Shown: piece after piece, positions 57,877 to 64,000 of the stretch
Position numbering within the stretch: position 1 is the first letter of the stretch
Layout of the letters: each line of letters starts with the position of its first letter
Assembly (NCBI GenBank): GCA_904846265.1
Contig: CAJHAA010000007.1
Location: 62,001-126,000 of the forward strand
From: Psychrobacter immobilis
GTDB taxonomy: Bacteria; Pseudomonadota; Gammaproteobacteria; Pseudomonadales; Moraxellaceae
DNA: 64,000 nt
Reading direction: 5' to 3'
The notes under the pieces: generated by a model
Seen by the model: only the letters and a program-made list of their open reading frames with translations
What the model was told of the DNA's origin: nothing
Databases searched by the model: none
Position numbers and translations under genes: made by a program

Positions 57877-59340
57877 ATGAATGAGCGTAAAAACTATTTA
57901 CTAACTGACAATGGCGTGAAGGCCATCGCCAAGCAGTCAGCACCCGCTAAACGCACAAGATATAGTGATGGAGACAGTCTTTATTTAATTCATGACCCTA
58001 AAGGGTCACTTTATTGGGTCATGGCTTATCGCCATCAGTCTGATAAAGATATTCAACCCAAACAAAAAACTCATCATATTGGTACTTATAAATTATCTAA
58101 ACAGATGATTGACGCATCATTCAAACCTGAAGTAACACTCAAGCAAGCTCGTATCGAACGCGATAAAGCAAAATTATTACTTGCTGACGGTATCGACCCT
58201 AACGACTATAAAAACAGACATAAAAACAGCTACGAACAAAAAGATTTATTCAAAGTCATAGCTGAAAGCTATATGTCAGAGAAATCAAAAACTACATCGA
58301 AGAATGTGCAAAAGCTCCAAGGGTTTTTGGATAATCATATTTTAGAGCACATAGGTAAATATCCTATTGGTGCGATCACAGCACAAGATATTATTAAGAC
58401 AGGACTTGCTATTCAAACTAGCTTCGAGCAACAAGGCAAGCATACGTCAGAAACGGCGCATAAATCCATGGGACTTATCAGCTCGATATTTGACTATGCT
58501 ATCAATACGCTAGGCTATGACATCGTAAATATTGCCAGCGGACGTAACAAGGCGCTAAGACCACACAAAGCCGAACGCATGAAAGCCGTTGATCAGCACC
58601 AATTTCCCGAGCTTCTACGTAATATCGACAGCTATATAGAGAACCATCCAAACGGTCATCAGCAGACTGTCGCAGGCTTGCAACTGATGACACTATGCTT
58701 TGTTAGAACTAAAGAATTAAGGTTTTTTGAATGGTCAGAAATTGATTACCATAAAAGCGTTTGGCGCGTGCCAGCTCATAAAATGAAAATGCGTCAAGAT
58801 CATATTATCCCGCTGTCATCGCAAGCAATGGCAATTATTGAAAGTTTGAGACCACTGACTGAGCGGACGGGTTATGTTTTCTATAACTTCGAGTCTAATA
58901 AGCCCTATAGTGAAGCTTGGTTCAATCAGGCATTAAAGCGCATGGGCTATACGGGTGACCCCTACCCTAAAATGACAGGGCATGGCTTTAGACAGCTGGC
59001 TAGTACGGGGCTATATGAGCTGCAATTTAATGACAACTTGATAGAGATACAGTTAGCGCACCTTGAGCAATCTAGTGTAAAAAAGCGTTATGATTTATCG
59101 GCTCATTTAGCAGAACGTCAAATGATGATGAATAAATGGGCAAACCATCTTGATGACTTACGTGCTGGCAAAGCGGTTAGTTTTGATCTTCTAACACCTG
59201 ATGAATTATCCAAAGAAATGAGTAATAGAAATAAGCAAGTGGCTGATATAGTGCTGCATGATAAAGACATTTTGATAAAGAGCTTAAGAGCGCAAGGTAT
59301 ATCGCAAGAGGTACTGACCAAACTTGCAGAGCAGCTTTAA
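57877..59340 (+). CDS. int: Tyrosine recombinase integrase of a tRNA-Arg island
   Basis: Site-specific recombinase that integrates and excises the element at the tRNA-Arg gene. It has an N-terminal DUF4102-type arm-binding domain (about residues 1-110), a core-binding domain (about 120-230) and a catalytic domain. Catalytic residues are Arg277 (CFVRTKELRFFEW), His369 and Arg372 (TGHGFRQLAST), His395 (LAHLEQSS) and Tyr405 (KKRYDLSAHL). I take ATG 57877 (487 aa) because AGAGGG lies at suitable spacing. In-frame ATG codons further upstream would sit in the repeat array. A C-terminal extension of about 60 residues (TPDELSKEMSNRNKQVADIV) is unusual. The type is P4-like. Confidence 0.95.
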   Translation: MNERKNYLLTDNGVKAIAKQSAPAKRTRYSDGDSLYLIHDPKGSLYWVMAYRHQSDKDIQPKQKTHHIGTYKLSKQMIDASFKPEVTLKQARIERDKAKLLLADGIDPNDYKNRHKNSYEQKDLFKVIAESYMSEKSKTTSKNVQKLQGFLDNHILEHIGKYPIGAITAQDIIKTGLAIQTSFEQQGKHTSETAHKSMGLISSIFDYAINTLGYDIVNIASGRNKALRPHKAERMKAVDQHQFPELLRNIDSYIENHPNGHQQTVAGLQLMTLCFVRTKELRFFEWSEIDYHKSVWRVPAHKMKMRQDHIIPLSSQAMAIIESLRPLTERTGYVFYNFESNKPYSEAWFNQALKRMGYTGDPYPKMTGHGFRQLASTGLYELQFNDNLIEIQLAHLEQSSVKKRYDLSAHLAERQMMMNKWANHLDDLRAGKAVSFDLLTPDELSKEMSNRNKQVADIVLHDKDILIKSLRAQGISQEVLTKLAEQL

Positions 59341-59462
59341 CAACAATATTTAACAACACTGCTTTACTTATTATCGTCAGCATTCGGCTGGCAAGCCAAA
59401 CCTGATAGCGTCAATCGCTGTCATAACCGATTGCAAGGCTAGGATTAATTACCCGAACGACA

Positions 59463-59523
59463 GCACCCGCACCCTTATGTTGTCAGCGCCTTGTTCCTAT
59501 TTTATTTCAGGGTGCGAGGGTGC
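59463..59523 (+). promoter_or_regulatory. Hairpin masking the ribosome-binding site of the next gene
   Basis: GCACCCGCACCC (59463-59474) can pair with the two GGGTGC units at 59510-59515 and 59518-59523, with a 2-base bulge and a 35-nt loop. The right arm contains the only ribosome-binding site (GAGGGTG) of the gene starting at 59528. Both arms are short tandem repeats of the same 6-mer. Confidence 0.5.
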
Positions 59524-59527
59524 GAAT

Positions 59528-60478
59528 ATGAGTGTTTTACTTGATGAGCTAAAAAAGGATAGCAAAGACTATATCTCAGTTTCAGAAACACTGGAATTAA
59601 TATCGAAAGCAACTGATAACAGCCCAATTGCTGACGTCAAAACCTATCTCTTGGCTAATGACATTCATAACTATATGCCCGTATTCTTCCGAGATGAATA
59701 TTTTAAATATGAAATCGATCAATCTGAAGACAGTTACGTAAATAGTAATGGTGAGTTTTGGAGCACATATGCAGTATTGACTGGTGAAATAGTGGGTAAT
59801 GAGTTTTTTGCTATTGAGTTATTAAATAAATTCGAGCCTATATATAAATATGATATTTTTGCCTACAAGCGTGGCTACTATTATATAGCTAAGCAACCAA
59901 TAAATAATTTTAGTAGAGGCGAATATGTAATAGGTTTACCTGATGAAATTATAAATAACTTACTTAAAAATGGTTCTATTGAAAAGGTGTCTATTAAACA
60001 ACCAAACCTAATCACTTCAATAAAAACTGAGTTCAGTGAAATTGAATCTGATAACTATTTATCGATGAAAGTAGAAAACGATAAACTTAATATACGGATA
60101 GACAAAGCTTTAAATGTTTGGAAAGACCAAAAAGGTGAGATAGCCAAACTTACAGAACAACTTGAAAAATGTGCTACCGACAAACAGCTTCTTCAAGACA
60201 AGATTGAAAATCTTGAAAACCAACTAAATAAAGTTAATGATGGGTTAGTAAGCACGCCTGCTGATACTAATAAAAAGGAAGGGCAAGGCGACAGCCTACT
60301 AATATTAGGTGCAGTCATGCACTGCATACAAGACGCTGCTAAAAAAAACTATACTCAAGAACTTTTAACTCAAGTTATTTTAGAGAGGTACAAAAGCGTC
60401 AGTGGTATATCAGAAAGCACTTTAAAAAAGAAATTTACTGAAGCTAAAAAGTATATAAATCAAAGATTTATAGCATAA
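59528..60478 (+). CDS. Unknown coiled-coil protein of the island
   Basis: Not recognised. 316 residues from ATG 59528. An in-frame ATG 17 codons upstream lies in the hairpin loop and is less likely. The N-terminal half (about 1-175) is an alpha/beta region rich in Tyr, Phe, Asn and Asp with an acidic tone (FFRDEYFKYEIDQSEDSYVN). A coiled coil follows (about 185-245: IAKLTEQLEKCATDKQLLQD, KIENLENQLNKVND), then a Lys-rich helical C-terminal domain (about 262-316: SGISESTLKKKFTEAKKYIN) that looks like a helix-turn-helix or oligomerisation unit. It is AT-rich and lies between int and the alpA operon, where such elements often carry cargo. No function is assigned. Confidence 0.75.
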   Translation: MSVLLDELKKDSKDYISVSETLELISKATDNSPIADVKTYLLANDIHNYMPVFFRDEYFKYEIDQSEDSYVNSNGEFWSTYAVLTGEIVGNEFFAIELLNKFEPIYKYDIFAYKRGYYYIAKQPINNFSRGEYVIGLPDEIINNLLKNGSIEKVSIKQPNLITSIKTEFSEIESDNYLSMKVENDKLNIRIDKALNVWKDQKGEIAKLTEQLEKCATDKQLLQDKIENLENQLNKVNDGLVSTPADTNKKEGQGDSLLILGAVMHCIQDAAKKNYTQELLTQVILERYKSVSGISESTLKKKFTEAKKYINQRFIA

Positions 60479-60542
60479 TAGATATCTATTAGAAATTATC
60501 AAAAGTTCTATAGAAAAGACGTCAAACTACCATATCCTTAAC

Positions 60543-60597
60543 ATTCATCTCAGAGCAGGGCATTACCGCCCATTCCTTTAACGGCTACGAGATGAAT
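60543..60597 (+). promoter_or_regulatory. Structured leader of the alpA gene
   Basis: A perfect 9-bp inverted repeat ATTCATCTC (60543-60551) and GAGATGAAT (60589-60597) encloses a second hairpin GGGC (60558-60561) / GCCC (60568-60571). The right outer arm contains the GAGA ribosome-binding site of alpA (ATG 60602). This looks like translational control or a protein-binding operator. Confidence 0.5.
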
Positions 60598-60601
60598 TAT
60601 C

Positions 60602-60880
60602 ATGACACTTATCGACCAATATCTAAGAATGTCAGACCTTGGCAACCAGCCAGCGCGAACCGCTAAGACCTACATTACAAAGTCAGGTCAAAAGCGCACC
60701 ATCACCGCCAAAGCTGCCACACGCGGCATCACTGGCTTCAGTGTTAAGCACATCTACCATCTAATGAATGAAGGTAAATTTCCAAAATGCGTCAAAATCG
60801 GACGTGCCAGCCTATGGCGCTTGTCTGATATAAATAGCTGGCTAGATAGCCACAACACTACTAATAGCGGCGAGGTATAA
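60602..60880 (+). CDS. alpA: AlpA-type phage regulatory protein
   Basis: Small MerR-like winged helix protein of the AlpA family, which in P4-like elements turns on integrase or excision. The 92 residues contain the DNA-binding segment GFSVKHIYHLMNEGKFPKCV followed by KIGRASLWRLSDINSWLDSH, the classic AlpA C-terminal half. An insert of about 25 Lys/Thr/Ala-rich residues (TYITKSGQKRTITAKAATRG) precedes it. It starts an apparent three-gene operon, with 3 bp to the next gene. Confidence 0.9.
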   Translation: MTLIDQYLRMSDLGNQPARTAKTYITKSGQKRTITAKAATRGITGFSVKHIYHLMNEGKFPKCVKIGRASLWRLSDINSWLDSHNTTNSGEV

Positions 60881-60883
60881 ACT

Positions 60884-61195
60884 ATGACCACCTCAAAGCA
60901 ATCTACCAAGAAAACCTACAGCCAAATAATACTTAATCATTTGCTGGCAGGTAAAAGGCTTTCAAATATGGAGGCTTATGACCAGTACGGCATGACTTGT
61001 TGCTTGAAACGCATTAGTGAATTACGAGCCAAAGGTATAGTCATTCAAGATGAAATGATTAAAAAAAATGGTAAGCGATACAAATCGTATTGGATAGAAC
61101 AAACCGTCACCATAACTAATAATGACCACAATACGCAAGGCACACTCAAGGCAGGTGATACCCCTTTATGCCCAATCGTCTACGAGGGGGACTAG
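60884..61195 (+). CDS. Small winged-helix-like protein
   Basis: 103 residues. The middle part (SQIILNHLLAGKRLSNMEAY, DQYGMTCCLKRISELRAKGI, VIQDEMIKKNGKRYKSYWIE) follows the helix-turn-helix and wing pattern of small phage DNA-binding proteins related to antirestriction or replication regulators. Basic ends support DNA binding. It lies 3 bp after alpA and its stop directly abuts the next start codon. Confidence 0.78.
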   Translation: MTTSKQSTKKTYSQIILNHLLAGKRLSNMEAYDQYGMTCCLKRISELRAKGIVIQDEMIKKNGKRYKSYWIEQTVTITNNDHNTQGTLKAGDTPLCPIVYEGD

Positions 61196-63685
61196 ATGAA
61201 TACTACCTTAACAGATATACATGAAAAAGCCCGTGCTGTGAACACGGGCGCTGACACTATATTACAAGGCTGCAAACCAGCCACGCAGGAGCAACTGGTA
61301 GGCGATACTTTTTTAATCAAAATCTGTGACATATTAGAACCTGAACGGCTGTTATCCGTTACAGACAATACTACTATATATCATGGTAATGAGATTGGCA
61401 AAACCGAATTAACCGCTGGCACGATAGCCCTATACTTGACCGATAAACAAGGCGATACAGTAGGCGCGGTATTCTACACACCAAACAGTAAAACAAAGCC
61501 CATTGTCATTGATCCTACAGGTTATGGCGCTATCGTCATTGGTGAGACTAACAAAGCCAATGAGGTAATAGCCTTTAATGACGCTGATAGCGGTATTGAT
61601 GTTTATATGCACCTAATGGCTAGTGATAAGACGATCATCATTAGCCCTCACAAAACAAAGCAATGCCTTAAAAAGATGGTGCAGCACTGGAGCAGCGGAT
61701 CACAAGTCACTGTACCTATGACACTTGATGACAAGGGCTTGATAAACATATTGGCAGGTGTAAAGGCTCACGCATTGGTTACTGTGGCTCATATCGTCAC
61801 TATGCTACAAGATGAAAGCTATGAAGCGATACTGGCAGCTGATGACACCCAACTCATCAATTTACAAGACACTGATTACTATCCTGAATGGCGCGATGAT
61901 CCCCAGCTGAATGAATCAATGATCTATAGTGATGGACGTTTTGAGCTTTACCATGATGGGCTGTTTTTCGTGAAATATAACGATGATGACCCAGCAAATA
62001 TAACCTTTAAGTTTAAGGCGTTTGTTTGTTCACCGATAGAGGTTATCGCTAAGACAAGGGACACAGGCAGCACCACATGGGGGCGGTTATTACAATGGCA
62101 TGATGATGACAACGTAAAACACCAATGGTTAATGCCCTTATCATTATTACAAGGTGATACTCGTGAGTATCGTAAGGAACTAGCCAGTCAAGGATTGAAT
62201 ATTACTACCAACCCAAAACAGCGTAGCTACTTAGACACCTATATTCAGGAGTACCCTATTCACAAACGGGCGTTATGTGTGGATAAACTTGGCTGGCACG
62301 ATAAGCAATATATATTACCTGACAGGGCAATAGGTAATGAGGGCAAGGAGCTGATTATTTATCAACACGCTAATGCGGTGAATAACACCTTAGCGCAAAA
62401 AGGCAGTCTTGACCAATGGCGTGACGAGTTATGCAAACCACTAGCCGAACAAAGCCGTTTTGTTTTCTCTGTTGCTTGCGCGTTCGCAGGTCAATTACTA
62501 GAATTACTTGATGATGACGGGGGCGGTTTTCACCTCTTAGGATCATCAAGCATGGGCAAGTCATTATCGCTTAAAGTAGCGTCCAGCGTATGGGGCAAAC
62601 CTGATAAGTATGTTAAGACATGGCGCAGCACTGACAATGCATTAGAGAGCACAGCAAGCGAATATAACGACAGTTTTTTACCCCTCGATGAGATCAGCGA
62701 ATGTGATCCCAAAATAGTAGGTAAAACCGTTTACATGCTGGCTAATGGTCAAGGTAAAGGGCGTAGCACCACCACGGGACACAATCGCATAGCTAAAACA
62801 TGGCGCATTATCTTTTTGTCTAACGGTGAAGAGTCGCTACAAAACTTTATGGCGCAAGCAGGACAAAAAACCAATGCAGGTATTGAGGTTAGAGTCGCGC
62901 ATATTGATGCTGATGCTGGCAAAGGTTTAAAGACCTTTGATAGTTTGGTGCTGGGCAAAACAGGTGCAGTACAAGCCGATAAGATCAAAGAGCTGTCACA
63001 CGCTTACTATGGATCAGCTGGCATTGCATGGCTAGAATATATTACCCGTGATAAAACCGCGACCACTGCCAACGCTGGGCAGCTTGTCAGTGACTTTATG
63101 AACCAGTACAGCGACCTTGCACCACAGGCGCATAGAGTGGCTAAACGGTTCGCTATTGTGGCTGCAGCTGGTGAGATAGCAACACAGGCAGGTATAACAG
63201 GCTGGCAAGCAGGACAAGCGACTGCAGCCGTAATGACATGCTTAGATAATTGGCTTGATAACTACGGGCGTGATGGTGAACATGAACAACGCCAAATCAT
63301 AGATCATATCAAGGCATTTATTGAACAGCATGGATCAAGTCGTTTTCAGCCTTGCTATAGGAGTAAGCGCTTAGACTTTGAGGAGAAAACCTCAAACCGC
63401 GTAGGATATCGCAATATGGACACGGGAGATTATTACTTTTCTAAAGAAACTTTTGACAGCGTATGTGCCCCTTTTAGTAAAAAGAAAGTCTTGCACGTGT
63501 TAGAAGAAGCCAACTTGCTACTACTCAATCAAGGAGACCGTAAAATCTATAAAACGCCTGATACTTTGTTTAATGGCAAGCAACGTCCATCTGTTTATGC
63601 GGTTACTGCTGATATACTTTCTTGTGAACCCATGAAAAAGGACGGGACAAACGGGGCAAACGGGACAGACTATATGCAGCAGTAG
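61196..63685 (+). CDS. DUF927 domain helicase-like replication protein
   Basis: Large phage/plasmid-type protein of 829 residues. The N-terminal part (about 1-260) is beta-rich with an acidic tone and resembles the TOPRIM-like or accessory region of such proteins, but the motif is not clear. The DUF927 ATPase domain (about 275-620) has Walker A LLGSSSMGKSLSLKVASSVW near residues 449-456 and Walker B DSFLPLDEISE near 493-502. The C-terminal part includes EKTSNRVGYRNMDTGDYYFS. It probably unwinds or primes DNA for the element. GAGGGGGA precedes the ATG. The last codons are made from three copies of a 9-bp repeat (GTN GAN GTD), part of the array that follows. Confidence 0.88.
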   Translation: MNTTLTDIHEKARAVNTGADTILQGCKPATQEQLVGDTFLIKICDILEPERLLSVTDNTTIYHGNEIGKTELTAGTIALYLTDKQGDTVGAVFYTPNSKTKPIVIDPTGYGAIVIGETNKANEVIAFNDADSGIDVYMHLMASDKTIIISPHKTKQCLKKMVQHWSSGSQVTVPMTLDDKGLINILAGVKAHALVTVAHIVTMLQDESYEAILAADDTQLINLQDTDYYPEWRDDPQLNESMIYSDGRFELYHDGLFFVKYNDDDPANITFKFKAFVCSPIEVIAKTRDTGSTTWGRLLQWHDDDNVKHQWLMPLSLLQGDTREYRKELASQGLNITTNPKQRSYLDTYIQEYPIHKRALCVDKLGWHDKQYILPDRAIGNEGKELIIYQHANAVNNTLAQKGSLDQWRDELCKPLAEQSRFVFSVACAFAGQLLELLDDDGGGFHLLGSSSMGKSLSLKVASSVWGKPDKYVKTWRSTDNALESTASEYNDSFLPLDEISECDPKIVGKTVYMLANGQGKGRSTTTGHNRIAKTWRIIFLSNGEESLQNFMAQAGQKTNAGIEVRVAHIDADAGKGLKTFDSLVLGKTGAVQADKIKELSHAYYGSAGIAWLEYITRDKTATTANAGQLVSDFMNQYSDLAPQAHRVAKRFAIVAAAGEIATQAGITGWQAGQATAAVMTCLDNWLDNYGRDGEHEQRQIIDHIKAFIEQHGSSRFQPCYRSKRLDFEEKTSNRVGYRNMDTGDYYFSKETFDSVCAPFSKKKVLHVLEEANLLLLNQGDRKIYKTPDTLFNGKQRPSVYAVTADILSCEPMKKDGTNGANGTDYMQQ

Positions 63686-63841
63686 ATAGCGCTGATATGC
63701 ACCTACAAATGGTAAAGGGACGAACGGGACAGGATTTCATATTTTAACTTTTCTGTCCCGCTTGTCCCATCACTAAAACCCTAAATGGCATAGCTAGAAC
63801 TCTTTAACTACAAGGACTGTCCCTTCAGTCCCGTTTGTCCC
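63644..63841. repeat. Symmetric 9-bp repeat array, candidate replication origin
   Basis: Ten copies of a 9-bp unit related to GGGACAAAC. Three forward units lie at 63644-63670 and two forward at 63717-63734. Two reverse units lie at 63751-63768 and three reverse at 63815-63841. The mirror centre near 63742 is AT-rich (ATTTCATATTTTAACTT). Tandem iterons around an AT-rich core next to a helicase-like gene are the form of an iteron origin. A paired transcript could also fold: the 16-nt inner arms pair with only two mismatches. The first three units lie inside the coding sequence of the DUF927 protein. Confidence 0.65.
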
Positions 63842-63858
63842 AAGTAAAACAGCGAAAC

Positions 63859-64000
63859 GTGGCAAAATCAGGAAAACTCATAAACCATTCTGATAATAAA
63901 ATTACACTGCTCAGTAATATGGTAGGTATAGGTTGCGAGATGAGCGAACTGTACTTTAAACTTAAGAGTTGTGCGCTACCTTATATACCTCTTTTACGTA
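63859..64000 (+). CDS. Possible start of a further gene (partial, runs off the right edge)
   Basis: A frame is open from GTG 63859 (or ATG 63919) to the window end without a stop, about 47 codons (LINHSDNKITLLSNMVGIGC, EMSELYFKLKSCALPYIPLL). It is in the same direction as the element operon. The start has no strong ribosome-binding site, and the product cannot be judged. Confidence 0.3.
   Translation, partial: MAKSGKLINHSDNKITLLSNMVGIGCEMSELYFKLKSCALPYIPLLR

Noticed and set aside
1..64000. CRISPR array
   Set aside because: No stretch with regularly spaced identical repeats and unique spacers was seen, and no cas-like protein is present.

Overview
The window looks like a chromosomal segment of a gammaproteobacterium of the Moraxellaceae, most likely Psychrobacter. 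This rests on the moderate GC content, the complete S10-spc-alpha ribosomal run, the mreBCD-maf-rng order, the trpF-trpB-trpA-accD-folC order and the general look of the proteins. No database search was possible, so the genus is an inference.

Layout: (1) 1-4.4 kb, minus strand: a type III restriction-modification pair, mod then res. Res runs off the left edge. Two small unknown genes (4.6-5.5 kb) and a YciO-type protein follow on the plus strand. (2) 6.4-20.5 kb, minus strand: the ribosomal run rpsJ-rplC-rplD-rplW-rplB-rpsS-rplV-rpsC-rplP-rpmC-rpsQ, rplN-rplX-rplE-rpsN-rpsH-rplF-rplR-rpsE-rpmD-rplO-secY-rpmJ, and rpsM-rpsK-rpsD-rpoA-rplQ. Promoter-like sites precede rpsJ, rplN and rpsM, and a bidirectional terminator closes the run. 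(3) 21-26.3 kb, minus strand: mreB-mreC-(small ORF)-mreD-maf-rng, for cell shape, nucleotide house-cleaning and RNA processing. (4) 26.9-30.5 kb, plus strand: gatCAB, which makes Gln-tRNA(Gln) and Asn-tRNA(Asn) by transamidation, followed by tRNA-Pro(GGG).

(5) 30.6-38 kb: lineage-specific envelope genes (a secreted protein, an outer-membrane barrel, a large lipoprotein), DUF1853 and DUF2726 proteins, and a LysM/SPOR cell-envelope protein. (6) 38-45 kb, minus strand: trpF-trpB-[unknown zinc-finger-like gene]-trpA-accD-folC, a conserved biosynthetic block interrupted by one unrelated gene. (7) 45-57.3 kb: phrB, a 168-bp MITE with CTAG target duplications, a DUF4230 protein, proS, an LprI-like protein, queF, three tandem paralogous secreted proteins of unknown function, a YadGH-type ABC exporter and a cytochrome c5-like protein.

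(8) 57.6 kb to the right edge: an integrated mobile element beginning at tRNA-Arg(CCG). It has a tyrosine integrase with a repeat-rich promoter, an unknown coiled-coil protein whose ribosome-binding site lies in a predicted hairpin, an AlpA-type regulator with a structured leader, a small winged-helix-like protein and a DUF927 helicase-like protein. It ends in a symmetric array of ten 9-bp repeats arranged 3-2 forward and 2-3 reverse around an AT-rich core, a candidate replication origin. The right attachment site lies outside the window. This element and the gene inserted in the trp operon are the least explained parts of the window.
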